From Halobacteriovoraceae bacterium (GTDB lineage: Bacteria; Bdellovibrionota; Bacteriovoracia; Bacteriovoracales; Bacteriovoracaceae), in assembly GCA_020635115.1 (NCBI GenBank), contig JACKAK010000004.1, forward strand, positions 365,460 to 429,459: DNA of 64,000 bases, given 5' to 3'. Position 1 is the stretch's first letter; the number at the start of each line of letters is the position of its first letter. Below are positions 50,646-59,685 of the stretch, piece by piece. Both the position numbers and the translations under genes were made by a program. The notes under the pieces were generated by a model. It searched no databases, was not told where the DNA came from, and saw only the letters and a list, made by a program, of their open reading frames with translations.

Positions 50646-52823
50646 TTAGATTTTATTTTCTCTTACTGATTTAATCTTACGGTAACTTTTGATTAGCCGC
50701 TGTTGCTTATCAAGGTTACCGAAATTTAAGTCTGTTTTACATAGTCCAAAGAATCGGATTGCTCCATCCATGGTCTGCTTTGCTATACTGTACAGTTCCT
50801 CTCCATACATCCGCTTTAAATTTGGATAATAGTGCGCGATTTCAAGTTCATTCAATTCAATATCTAGAAAAACATTTATTAATTGAAAATACTTCTTCCT
50901 CTGTGCTGAACTTTCGTTAAAAGTAAAAAATTGTTCTACGTAAATCTTTGCTTGTTCGTAATCCTTTAGTGCAAGATAAATGAGCGCTTTAAGTTCACCT
51001 AAAACTAAATCACCCCAAGGAGAGTTATCATCGAAAGCAATTCCTATCAGCTCAGAAACCTCCATGAAATCATCATTTTGACAAGCTTCAAGTTTTTCTA
51101 CCAACTCAACTAGCTGACCATCTGTTAGCTGGTGGATATTTAGGATATCTTCTCGAAAGTTAAGGGCCAAATTATTGTTATCCCAGATAAGGTCTTCAGG
51201 TTGGTAAATTTCAGAAAAATCGGGAACGAGAATTCGACAAGTATCCACTCCAAAATCATTATAATCAGCAATATATACTTCTTTTTCGAGGTCCTTAAGA
51301 ATATTCATCAGTTGGTAAAACTCTTCTTCTGTAGAACCAGAAAAGTCCCAATTTACAAATTCATAGTCGCTTTGATTAGAGAAAAACTTCCAAGAAACTA
51401 CACCCGTAGAATCAATGAAATGATCAATAATATTGTTATGCTCGGTTATCGCATTTTCGTTAAATGTAGGAGGAGGTACATCATTTAATCCCTCAAAACT
51501 TCTTCCTTGCATGAGCTCAGTGAGACTTCGCTCGAGGGCCACCTCAAAATTAGGATGAGAACCAAATGAAACAAAAACTCCTCCTGTGTGTGGATTCATA
51601 AGCGCGACACACATAACAGGAAATAGGCCTCCTAAGGAAGCATCTTTGACAAGGATAGGATAACCATGTTTCTCTAAACCCTGTATTCCTTCTACGATAT
51701 GAGGGTATTTTTGCAAAACTTCTTTTGGGACATCTGGTAGTGTAATTTCATCTAAAATAATTTGATTTTTCACAGCTCGTTCAAAGATTTCAGAAAGACA
51801 TTGAACTCTAGCTTCGTACTTTGTATTTCCAGCACTCATCCCATTGCTAACAAATAAATTTCCAATCAAATTGACAGGAATATAGACTGTTTCTCCATCT
51901 GATTGCCTAATATAAGGGAGTGCACAAATTCCTCTGTCAGAATTTCCTGAATTTGTATCGATAAGATGATTAGGCGTTAAATCTCCATCCATTGAATACG
52001 TTTGTATTAAATTCACATCCATTAATCCCTTAGGGAACTTTTTAGAATCAACAATTGGGAACCATTTTTCACTTGGGTAATGGACAAATTTCTCTTTGGC
52101 AATCTCTTGACCTAAGAAATAGTCTGCATAGAAATAATTATTTGTAAGCCTTTCAAAAAACTCTCCCAGAGCTGAGCATAATGCAGCTTCTTTAGAAGGG
52201 CCCTTCCCATTTGAAAAGCAAATAGGAGAATCAGCATCTCGAATATGGACTGACCATACGTGAGGAACAGGATTTCTCCAGGAAGAAATTTCTATTTTTA
52301 TGCCCAGATCATACAAAGATTTGGTCATAGTTTGGATTGTTTCTTCCAAAGAACAATCCTTTCCAATAAGAACTGTTCGAGTGTCACTATTTAAAAACTC
52401 GTCAAAAACTGGATTTGTATCTTTTCCTAAAATTGTTTTTACACTTATTTCAAAATCAGGGCATTGTTGAATTGTTTTTTTGACTGTACATCGATCAATA
52501 GACTTAACAATTCCTTCTCGATCTTTCTGTGAAATTGTCTCAGGTAGTTCTACATTTATATTAAATGTCTGTTTGTAACGATTTTCTGGATCTATAATAT
52601 TATCTTGAGTAATGCGGATATCATCAGTCGAGATATCTCTGGCCTTACAATAAACTTTTACAAAATAAGCAGCACATAAAGCAGATGAGGCCAAAAAATA
52701 ATCAAACGGACCTGGTGCTGAACCATCTCCTTTATATCTGATAGGTTGATCTGCAATTATACTGAAGTCATCAAATAATGCTTCAACTTTTAGATTATCT
52801 AGGTATCGAACTAATATTTGCAT
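50646..52823 (-). CDS. ycaO: OsmC-YcaO fusion protein
   Basis: A 725-residue fusion. Residues 1-135 are an OsmC/Ohr-like domain (MQILVRYLDNLKVEAL, GPFDYFLASSALCAAYFV with the redox Cys). Residues 145-560 are a YcaO ATP-binding domain with the FERLTNNYF, CLSEIFERAVKNQ and LTELMQGRSFE segments carrying the Glu ligands for ATP/Mg2+. The C-terminal part has TPR-like helices. This fused form is the type known from E. coli YcaO (S12 beta-methylthiolation accessory), rather than azoline-forming YcaO. It is not adjacent to a RiPP gene here. Confidence 0.9.
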   Translation of the reverse strand: MQILVRYLDNLKVEALFDDFSIIADQPIRYKGDGSAPGPFDYFLASSALCAAYFVKVYCKARDISTDDIRITQDNIIDPENRYKQTFNINVELPETISQKDREGIVKSIDRCTVKKTIQQCPDFEISVKTILGKDTNPVFDEFLNSDTRTVLIGKDCSLEETIQTMTKSLYDLGIKIEISSWRNPVPHVWSVHIRDADSPICFSNGKGPSKEAALCSALGEFFERLTNNYFYADYFLGQEIAKEKFVHYPSEKWFPIVDSKKFPKGLMDVNLIQTYSMDGDLTPNHLIDTNSGNSDRGICALPYIRQSDGETVYIPVNLIGNLFVSNGMSAGNTKYEARVQCLSEIFERAVKNQIILDEITLPDVPKEVLQKYPHIVEGIQGLEKHGYPILVKDASLGGLFPVMCVALMNPHTGGVFVSFGSHPNFEVALERSLTELMQGRSFEGLNDVPPPTFNENAITEHNNIIDHFIDSTGVVSWKFFSNQSDYEFVNWDFSGSTEEEFYQLMNILKDLEKEVYIADYNDFGVDTCRILVPDFSEIYQPEDLIWDNNNLALNFREDILNIHQLTDGQLVELVEKLEACQNDDFMEVSELIGIAFDDNSPWGDLVLGELKALIYLALKDYEQAKIYVEQFFTFNESSAQRKKYFQLINVFLDIELNELEIAHYYPNLKRMYGEELYSIAKQTMDGAIRFFGLCKTDLNFGNLDKQQRLIKSYRKIKSVRENKI

Positions 52824-53345
52824 AATGCGGCGTTTTTAACACTAATAATTCATGATGTAAGTGAGAATGTGTTAAAGATGTAAAAAAATATAAAATAAAT
52901 AATTGATATTTATAAAAAAATGAATGTCCTAATCTTTTATGTAGATTGGGCCAAGAATCTAATTATTAACAGACGTTATTTGAGAAAGATTAATTGGATT
53001 TTCTTCAACTACTAACGAAATTTCATAGAAGAAGTTAATTGCTAAAATCAAAACAATAACAGCTACAATTCTGTTCATATTTCAAGCTCCTTTTTTGGTT
53101 GTTGAAATTCATAGGAAATGTACCACTGTTTCTTATTGCTTTGTTTTATTCTGAAAACATTACAAGGCCGTAAAAAAAATAGACGATAATATAAACACTC
53201 AATTAGGATTCAAAACATTCCTGCTTAAATCTATGATTTCATAGATCTTGTTAAAAAGATTTTTAATAAAAAATCATTTTAAAAATCAGTTTGTCTAGGA
53301 TAGTGTTTTATAGGTTAATATTTACAGTTAGGGGAAGAGGGATCT
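52824..53345. other. Intergenic region holding one small gene
   Basis: About 520 bases of AT-rich DNA upstream of ycaO and doxX-like genes. The only convincing content is the small membrane protein at 52959-53078; GAGGGA ahead of 53346 is the ribosome binding site of the next gene. Confidence 0.5.
52959..53078 (-). CDS. 39-residue single-span membrane peptide
   Basis: Begins MNRIVAVIVLILAINFFYE with one hydrophobic helix, then an acidic tail ending SVNN. A strong AAGGAG lies 8 bases before ATG, which supports real translation. Below usual gene-calling length. It resembles the 55-residue peptide at 9.3 kb in layout (short basic start, helix, tail) though not in sequence. Confidence 0.5.
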   Translation of the reverse strand: MNRIVAVIVLILAINFFYEISLVVEENPINLSQITSVNN

Positions 53346-53750
53346 ATGCTTTTTAAAAAACATGATATTGGAATACTCATTTTACGTTTAACAATTGGGT
53401 TCCTTATGCTGCTGCATGGAATTGCAAAGGCAAAGTTTGGAATTTCTTTTATAGAAGGACTAGTCGTTTCAAAAGGACTTCCTCATTTTTTTGCTTATGG
53501 AGTTTATATTGGTGAAATTCTAGCACCTCTGGCCATTATCGTTGGATTTAGAACCAAATTGGCCTGTCTCATTTTTGCCTTCAACTGTCTTGTTGCCATA
53601 TATCTTGTTCATATTGGAGATTTATTTTCTCTTTCAAAAAATGGAGGATGGGCCATTGAATTAATTGGTATATATTTATTTGCTTCAGTTGCATTATTTT
53701 TTTTAGGAGGAGGGAAGCTAGCTCTATCAAGAAAAAGTAATTGGGATTAG
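53346..53750 (+). CDS. DoxX-family membrane protein
   Basis: A 134-residue four-helix membrane protein of the DoxX/DoxD-like family: LILRLTIGFLMLLHGIAKAKFG at the start, YGVYIGEILAPLAIIVGF in the middle, and GGWAIELIGIYLFASVALFFLGGG at the end. Relatives take part in quinone-linked redox or sulfur metabolism, but the role of this branch is unknown. GAGGGA precedes ATG. A VOC-family gene follows 26 bases later and may be co-transcribed. Confidence 0.85.
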   Translation: MLFKKHDIGILILRLTIGFLMLLHGIAKAKFGISFIEGLVVSKGLPHFFAYGVYIGEILAPLAIIVGFRTKLACLIFAFNCLVAIYLVHIGDLFSLSKNGGWAIELIGIYLFASVALFFLGGGKLALSRKSNWD

Positions 53751-53776
53751 TTTTCCAATGTAAAAATGGAGGAACT

Positions 53777-54202
53777 TTGAGTATTTCATTACAACATATC
53801 CATCTCGTTGCCGAGAAGAAGTATGAATTAGCTAAATGGTATATAGATAAATTAGATTTTAAAATCATAGACGATATTGAAAAATTAGGAGAAAAAGACG
53901 GGCCCTTATTTATATCAGGTGATGGCGGAAAAACTGCGTTATCAATATTCAATCGACGTGCAGATTTAAAAGAATTTAAAAATACTTGTTTACCAGCATT
54001 CTGTGTATCATCTGAGAATTTTTTAGAATTGTATAATAAATTTTCATGTCATGAAAAAATTGAGATAATTCATCATCATCTATTTGTTTCTTTTTATATT
54101 TTAGACTTTGAAGGGAACAAAATTGAGATTAATTGTCTTGATGTTAAAAAAATAGAAAATGTTCTAAAAAATAATCACATTTCTTGGGAATACCAAAACT
54201 GA
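53777..54202 (+). CDS. Glyoxalase/VOC-superfamily protein
   Basis: About 141 residues from TTG 53777, which has GGAGG 4 bases upstream. Starts SISLQHIHLVAEKKYELAKWYID (His metal ligand), with LDFKIIDDIEKLG and the final LDFEGNKIEINCL (Glu ligand) of the beta-alpha-beta-beta-beta VOC fold. A metal-dependent lyase, dioxygenase or binding protein; substrate unknown. Confidence 0.75.
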   Translation: MSISLQHIHLVAEKKYELAKWYIDKLDFKIIDDIEKLGEKDGPLFISGDGGKTALSIFNRRADLKEFKNTCLPAFCVSSENFLELYNKFSCHEKIEIIHHHLFVSFYILDFEGNKIEINCLDVKKIENVLKNNHISWEYQN

Positions 54203-54368
54203 TAATATTTGATTTACTGCTCTCGTTTTTCCAACTGCTCAAGGAATAATAGGATATGATTCAATGTATTTGAAATGATGTATTATTTCTTTTACTTGCA
54301 AAAAAATAACCTATTTGAAAATATATACAAAAGTTAATTATTTTTCTTAGCATGACACAAGGTATAAA

Positions 54369-55391
54369 TTGAAACTCAAAATATTGATCATTTTTAACTT
54401 TATATATTTATCGACTTCAATATATGGACAAATTCGGTTACGCAAACACTCTATTGTTCAATCAAAGGGAGCTACATTAGTTGAGGCCAATAAAGACCTT
54501 TCGGAATCGAATGAAGTTAGGATTGAGATACAAGGTGAATTTCGCATTATCAAATCTAATGGAGTCCCATCCCATAAAGTGGGAAAATTTCCAAATCCTG
54601 GAAATCCTAATGCGATCTTAAAACAGAAACATATTTATAGAGTACCTTTAAAACCAAAATATAATAATAATATTGTACCACTCGAGATGGCCTTTGATTT
54701 TGGTGTTGCTGTTAATGGAGTTCCTTTTGATCCCGGTGCTGCTGAATGGTTTCAAGGTATAAGAAATTCCAAATGGCAATATGAGGCCTTATCCGGCGCG
54801 ATTACTTTGGGAGTTGATGAAAATCATGCCCACGTCCAACCTACAGGGGCCTATCATTATCATGGCCTTCCAACAAATCTACTTAAAAAGCTTGGAGTAG
54901 AATCTGGAAAAGAATCTCCACTTGTAGGATTTGCGGCCGATGGCCATCCCATTTATGCAATATATGGAAAAGAAGGAAAAGAACTTAAATCAAGTTATGT
55001 TCTAAAGAACGGAACAAGACCTATTGGTGGAACTTATGATGGTACTTTTGTCGCTGATTATACTTTTCAAAAATCTAAAGGAGATTTAGATGAGTGTAAT
55101 GGAGTCGTTGTAAATGGAAAGTATTCCTATTTTTTGACAAAAGATTTTCCAGTTATTCCTCGATGCTTTAGAGGAACTCCAGATGAAAGTTTTCGTAGAG
55201 ACCGTCATAATATTTCAAAAAATGAAAAAGACTTACCAATGAGGGTTCCTATAAAAGCACTTAAGGCGTGTAAAGGAAAAAGTAAGACAGATAGATGTAG
55301 TTTTACAGGAAGAAGAGGTGAACATCTAAATGGAGCATGTTCCGATACTCCAGGAGGAAAAGTCATCTGTAGACCTGAACACAGACATTAA
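54369..55391 (+). CDS. YHYH-domain exported protein
   Basis: A 340-residue protein, starting at TTG. A signal peptide (about 1-20, KLKILIIFNFIYLST) is followed by the YHYH domain: AFDFGVAVNGVPFDPGA, then HAHVQPTGAYHYHGLPTNL and GFAADGHPIYAIYG, with the His motifs likely to bind metal, then DECNGVVVNGKYSYF. The Cys/Arg-rich tail (CSFTGRRGEHLNGAC, CRPEHRH) suggests disulfides in a periplasmic or secreted protein. Family function unknown. Transcribed alone. Confidence 0.85.
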   Translation: MKLKILIIFNFIYLSTSIYGQIRLRKHSIVQSKGATLVEANKDLSESNEVRIEIQGEFRIIKSNGVPSHKVGKFPNPGNPNAILKQKHIYRVPLKPKYNNNIVPLEMAFDFGVAVNGVPFDPGAAEWFQGIRNSKWQYEALSGAITLGVDENHAHVQPTGAYHYHGLPTNLLKKLGVESGKESPLVGFAADGHPIYAIYGKEGKELKSSYVLKNGTRPIGGTYDGTFVADYTFQKSKGDLDECNGVVVNGKYSYFLTKDFPVIPRCFRGTPDESFRRDRHNISKNEKDLPMRVPIKALKACKGKSKTDRCSFTGRRGEHLNGACSDTPGGKVICRPEHRH

Positions 55392-55483
55392 TTAAAAAAG
55401 TATATATAAAATTTGATACAAAATACTTAGATTTTTTAAAGATAATATTAGTTATAAAAAAAGAGATTTTTCCAAGGATACTT

Positions 55484-55789
55484 ATGTTTATTGCAATGAA
55501 TACCTTCACAGTAAATGAAGAAAGAATTCAAGAATTTGAAGAAGTTTGGTCGAAAAGAGATCGTTTTTTAAAGGAAATGGATGGATTTATTAGTTTCAAA
55601 CTTTTGAAAGGGGAGATCAAAGAAGGGAAAAGAGAGTATATTTCACATTCAACTTGGAATTCTTCTGAAGAGTTTTGGTCTTGGACTAAAAGTGAACAGT
55701 TTAAAATGGCCCATAAAAATAGAACTCCAGAGGGAATCATCCTTGGGCCACCTCGTTTTGGGTTTTATGATGTGATTTTAGAAGAATAG
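55484..55789 (+). CDS. Antibiotic biosynthesis monooxygenase (ABM) family protein
   Basis: A 101-residue single-domain ABM protein of the dimeric alpha-beta barrel fold: FIAMNTFTVNEERIQEFEEVW, then MDGFISFKLLKG and HSTWNSSEEFWSWTKSEQFKMAH. Members include haem-degrading IsdG-type enzymes and quinol monooxygenases; the typical IsdG Asn-Trp-His set is only partly present, so the reaction is open. AAGGA precedes ATG. Convergent with the VanX gene (3-base gap). Confidence 0.85.
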   Translation: MFIAMNTFTVNEERIQEFEEVWSKRDRFLKEMDGFISFKLLKGEIKEGKREYISHSTWNSSEEFWSWTKSEQFKMAHKNRTPEGIILGPPRFGFYDVILEE

Positions 55790-55792
55790 CTA

Positions 55793-56428
55793 TTATTCGA
55801 TATCGAAGTTAAAAAATTTGTCCTTAAACGGTTCATTGATTAAGGTAAAATGCCACCATTCTTTAGGATAATTTCTCATTCCATATTTTTGCATTAAATT
55901 ATTTAAAAGTAGTCTATTTGCCTTAGCTTGTGCCGGTAGATACTTATAAAATGTATGAGATTTTTCTGAGAAAAAATCAAATTCCGTACCCATATCTAGG
56001 CCATCAATTGTAACATCAACTGTACTGCCACGAGAATGGCCTGATTTTTTTGCAATATAGCCTTGGGAAAAGAGGTTTTCTTTTTCAATTTTCGGATAAT
56101 ATTTATTTTTAGTTCTTTGATCACTTAAGTCTTTTGACCAAGTGATAAAATGATCAACTGCCTTTTGAGGTCTATAACAATCAAATACTTTAAGTGAAAG
56201 AGACATTTTTTTGAGCTCATCTTGAACACTGTTTAAGGCCCGAAGAGTTTTTTCAGTGAGAAGACATTTATTTTTATTATAGCCATTAACCTTTTGTCCT
56301 AAAAAATTATCAATCGAATGATACTTCATATCAATGATTATACTCGGTGAAAAATCAGCTAAATTCAGAAGTGGAGTAATTGAATAGCAAGAAACTGAAA
56401 TGAATAAAAATATTAGATGTCTTAGCAT
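55793..56428 (-). CDS. VanX-like D-Ala-D-Ala dipeptidase (M15D)
   Basis: A 211-residue exported zinc peptidase. A signal peptide (about 1-20) is followed by the family pattern: IIDMKYHSIDNFLGQKV, VFDCYRPQKAV, SGHSRGSTVDVT (His and Asp zinc ligands), and KEWWHF (catalytic Glu and third ligand). It cleaves D-Ala-D-Ala or related cell-wall peptides in the periplasm. Without vanH/vanA nearby it is more likely a cell-wall recycling or prey-wall enzyme than a vancomycin-resistance gene. The start overlaps the cytochrome stop (TAATG). Confidence 0.88.
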   Translation of the reverse strand: MLRHLIFLFISVSCYSITPLLNLADFSPSIIIDMKYHSIDNFLGQKVNGYNKNKCLLTEKTLRALNSVQDELKKMSLSLKVFDCYRPQKAVDHFITWSKDLSDQRTKNKYYPKIEKENLFSQGYIAKKSGHSRGSTVDVTIDGLDMGTEFDFFSEKSHTFYKYLPAQAKANRLLLNNLMQKYGMRNYPKEWWHFTLINEPFKDKFFNFDIE

Positions 56429-57447
56429 TAAAGTTTTCCTTCCAAAAATGTTTTTACATACTCATTTGGTTTTAATTTTGTTCTTAATTTGTCTTTTTCC
56501 GAAATAAAATGATATCTCAATCGAAAGGATAGAAATTTTGAAATATTTGTTTGTATTGATTTAGTTTCAAGTGGCATTAGTCTAGTGTCTGAAACTAATT
56601 CTTGAATAACTTCGCCATTCTTTTTGGAAATGTGAACTTTATATTTTTTTCCAAAATTAGCTATCACTTTGTATTGCCCATTAGGCATTTGTACTTCAAG
56701 AGTAATATTTCTGAATACATCACCTGTTGGAAGTCTGTGTCCTATGTTTCTAGGTCTTAAATGAAATTTAACGCCTGCACTATTGGTCTCATGTGTAATT
56801 TCAATTGATTTTTCAAGCATATCTTGATGATGAGCTCCTTTAAAGGAGTGAGAACCTTTGGGCATATGGCAATCAAGGCAAGTTTTATCTCCTCCTTTGC
56901 TTTGATAATCTTTCCATTCTATATAAGTGTTTTGAGCGTTTAATGGTGTCATCAAAATATTTCCATTTACATTTTTATTAATATCAAATTGATGGCAAGA
57001 AGCACATAATTGAGGACCTTTTTTGACTGAACTACTCGTTTCATCATCCGTAGCATGAAAACTTTGAATTGAACTTCCTACGACATCTCCCTTGAATACA
57101 TGGCAAGCAATGCAATTGACTCCTTCGTTTGCTTGTTTCTTAGGTGCGATTAAGTCATTTTTTATTTCCAAAAATTGTTCTTTTAGGGGGGCATGGCAAT
57201 AAATGCAACGGTCTTGTGTTTCAACAAGATAACCTTCTTGAAAAATTTGATTGCTCCAAGATTGTGAATGTCTTGATCTTTTCCATTCGTTATATTGTAA
57301 TTTATGGCATTTTATGCACGTTTCATTTTGAAGTTGAGCTCCAGATTTTTCAAAAGCTTCAAAGGGAGCTTGGCCAAGACTTGCATCTAACCTGAAAGGC
57401 ATAAGAATTATTAAGATGATCGAAAACGTAATGATTCTATTTTGCAT
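56428..57447 (-). CDS. Multihaem c-type cytochrome
   Basis: About 339 residues from ATG 57447. A signal peptide (about 1-23) leads to a cytochrome c554-like region with five CxxCH motifs: CIKCH, CIYCH, CIACH, CASCH, CLDCH, and additional His residues as axial ligands. The C-terminal 130 residues form a beta-rich domain (GVKFHLRPRNIGHRLPTGDV) found in similar multihaem proteins. It transfers electrons in the periplasm. It overlaps the upstream discoidin-like gene by 11 bases and VanX downstream, so the three form an operon. Confidence 0.88.
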   Translation of the reverse strand: MQNRIITFSIILIILMPFRLDASLGQAPFEAFEKSGAQLQNETCIKCHKLQYNEWKRSRHSQSWSNQIFQEGYLVETQDRCIYCHAPLKEQFLEIKNDLIAPKKQANEGVNCIACHVFKGDVVGSSIQSFHATDDETSSSVKKGPQLCASCHQFDINKNVNGNILMTPLNAQNTYIEWKDYQSKGGDKTCLDCHMPKGSHSFKGAHHQDMLEKSIEITHETNSAGVKFHLRPRNIGHRLPTGDVFRNITLEVQMPNGQYKVIANFGKKYKVHISKKNGEVIQELVSDTRLMPLETKSIQTNISKFLSFRLRYHFISEKDKLRTKLKPNEYVKTFLEGKL

Positions 57448-58846
57448 TAAACGTAACAAATGAAGTTTTTAAATCTGCACACATTTTTCCACCACCATAA
57501 ATGGAAACTGAATCGAAGTGAGTAATTTTATTTTTATCATTATAATAGAATTTAAGATATTGCATTTCACTTCCATCTGCCTCAGTTGATGTAGATTCAT
57601 TTAAAGGTTTCCAAATTAAGATTTCTTTTGCAAAACCATTTGAATTAACTTTAATAGCATTATATGTAGTAAATTCATATGGGCCTCTTTCTTCACCATA
57701 ATTTTTTGTAAATCTAATTAAAAGATTTGGAAGTGTAGGGTTGTTTTTTGAGAAATTAACTTTCCAGTTCGAAACTGCTACGGAACCAAATTCATCAATT
57801 TTTGTATCACTTGCTAGAGAATTGTTGACTTCGAAAAACGATTTTTTATTAAAGTCTATATAATCGATGATATCATAATTTTCTTTTTCGGTAATGAGAA
57901 GGTTTCCATTACTTGAAAAATCTGGAAGATACTGAGGAGATGCATTGTTTGTTGATTTGTACCAACTTTTAGTTTGATTTAAAACTGAAATTTCTCTCCA
58001 TAATTGTGAAACTATAGAAATTTTATTCAAATCAAATTTTGTATGAAATAAATGTTTATACTTTTTTCCATTTTGAAGAATTTCTTCAAAATCTGGAAGG
58101 ACTGACTTACAGGCCAATGTCTGAGAAGGAACACTATGATTTTGAGAAGTTCTACTTAAATCGTTACGTCCATAATAATGTTCATAGAGAAAAGCGTTCC
58201 CATCTGGTTTAGAGGCAAAATATTTTGCGATTTTTAGTCTTTCTTTGGCCCATAATAATAAGTTATTTTTTTTATTTAATTCGACGATATTATTATAAGG
58301 TACTTTAGAGATAACATCCAAAGTAATATCTGAAATACATGTATCTTTATATAACTTACCTTTGTAAACACTTAAGATTTTAAGAGTGATATTTGATAGT
58401 CCTTTATTTGTAGGATAGTTAAAGAACAAATTTTGAACACCAAAGATATGATTTAATGTTCGCTTCTCTCTAAGAGTTATATGTCCGAGATTGTCAAAAA
58501 AAGTAACCTCAATTTCTTTTGGAGAAGAGTTTGCCTCAAAAAGTTTTTTACTTTTTTGATAACCATTTGCAAGACCTATTTTGATTTTTTCAACTTGATT
58601 GAGTTTTGACACATTAAAGGATAAAGATTCACCAATACCATAACCTGCTTCACCTTCCACCCAAGCTGTTTTAGGGTTATCGTCGAATGCATAATTAGGA
58701 TGATAGTTTTCGTTGTATTTGTTCCAATTGCTTTTCAAATAACTCGATGAATTTGCACTTTCTATATAGAGTCGATTATATTTTTCTACAGAATAAAGAG
58801 TCGAAGTTGTGAAGATTTGAATTAACAAAATGATTAAATATTTCAC
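57437..58846 (-). CDS. Exported protein with NADase-type glycan-binding domain
   Basis: A 469-residue protein starting at GTG. A signal peptide (about 1-20) is followed by a discoidin-like glycan-binding domain of the NADase type: YHPNYAFDDNPKTAWVEGEAGYGIGE then IKIGLANGYQKS and IEVTFFDNLGH. The C-terminal 260 residues are unknown and beta-rich. It probably acts at the cell surface or on prey or host glycans. First gene of an operon with the cytochrome and VanX-like enzyme. Confidence 0.75.
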   Translation of the reverse strand: MKYLIILLIQIFTTSTLYSVEKYNRLYIESANSSSYLKSNWNKYNENYHPNYAFDDNPKTAWVEGEAGYGIGESLSFNVSKLNQVEKIKIGLANGYQKSKKLFEANSSPKEIEVTFFDNLGHITLREKRTLNHIFGVQNLFFNYPTNKGLSNITLKILSVYKGKLYKDTCISDITLDVISKVPYNNIVELNKKNNLLLWAKERLKIAKYFASKPDGNAFLYEHYYGRNDLSRTSQNHSVPSQTLACKSVLPDFEEILQNGKKYKHLFHTKFDLNKISIVSQLWREISVLNQTKSWYKSTNNASPQYLPDFSSNGNLLITEKENYDIIDYIDFNKKSFFEVNNSLASDTKIDEFGSVAVSNWKVNFSKNNPTLPNLLIRFTKNYGEERGPYEFTTYNAIKVNSNGFAKEILIWKPLNESTSTEADGSEMQYLKFYYNDKNKITHFDSVSIYGGGKMCADLKTSFVTFNAK

Positions 58847-58878
58847 AAAAATCCCTTTGCAAGCTTTGCATCTAAAAT

Positions 58879-59586
58879 TTAATGATAAACTTTACGGTGC
58901 ACAACATTTGTGAATTCTATAAGTTTAGGATACTTTCTAATAACTTCCTGTAGATGTGGATTGATTTCATGGTTTAAATTAACAAAAAAAGAATAGGCAA
59001 TAATATCAACAGTTCTCAATTTATCATCAATAAAAAATGGAGATCCCTCTAATAGTTCATTTAGACAACGAAGATCTTCTTCTAAAAAAAATAATACTTC
59101 TTCCTTTGAATGTCTTCCCGTTCCTTGTGCCCAAAGATTTTTGAGTACAGATTTTCTCACTAAATTTGGAACAAACAATTTAATTGGAGCTGGTAGGAAC
59201 CCAAAAAATTCTTCTTTAATTCCTTCCCAACCTCGGTCATCAAGCCATCTGAAATAGAGCATGCACCAGTATAAATGATCTTCTAACACACGTGTTATAG
59301 CAGTTGACTTTGCAATTTGTTTTTCTGTTAGAGATTCATCTAGGTTAATTCCTAATGTTTCTTTCAAGTATTTTATGATGAGTTCACTATCAGCAATCAC
59401 TTTATCATTATGTTTGATAAAAGGAAGTTTACCTTTTGGAGCAATTTTTCCAGGATTACCTTTACAAATTTCATCATTGTATTCAGTATTTGTTGCCTTT
59501 AAATATGTTTCTACTTTTAAACAAAATGGTGAGAAGTTTTTTATACTTGCATCTTTACGCATCCCAAATTTGACAAGATTGATCAC
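58879..59586 (-). CDS. Glutathione S-transferase-like protein (metaxin/Fax type)
   Basis: A 235-residue GST-fold protein, starting at GTG behind AAAGGA. The thioredoxin-like half begins NLVKFGMRKDASIKNFSPFCLKVETYL and has the cis-Pro turn GKLPFIKHNDKVIADSELII; the helical half includes LEDHLYWCMLYFRWLDDRGW, typical for the failed-axon-connections/metaxin branch. Catalysis on glutathione conjugates is uncertain. Transcribed alone. Confidence 0.8.
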   Translation of the reverse strand: MINLVKFGMRKDASIKNFSPFCLKVETYLKATNTEYNDEICKGNPGKIAPKGKLPFIKHNDKVIADSELIIKYLKETLGINLDESLTEKQIAKSTAITRVLEDHLYWCMLYFRWLDDRGWEGIKEEFFGFLPAPIKLFVPNLVRKSVLKNLWAQGTGRHSKEEVLFFLEEDLRCLNELLEGSPFFIDDKLRTVDIIAYSFFVNLNHEINPHLQEVIRKYPKLIEFTNVVHRKVYH

Positions 59587-59685
59587 ATGCCCATCCTTTT
59601 TTAGAATTTATTTTTTTCTTGAGTCAAAATACTAACATATGTAGATATTTTGTCGAATTAACTTTTGATTATTTTTTTCATGGCC

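Noticed and set aside
50646..52823. YcaO as an azoline-forming RiPP enzyme
   Set aside because: The OsmC fusion marks the E. coli YcaO type; no precursor peptide or dehydrogenase is next to it, and the radical SAM locus is 17 kb away.
55793..56428. Vancomycin-resistance gene
   Set aside because: VanX-like enzymes alone are common cell-wall peptidases; vanH, vanA and vanRS are absent.
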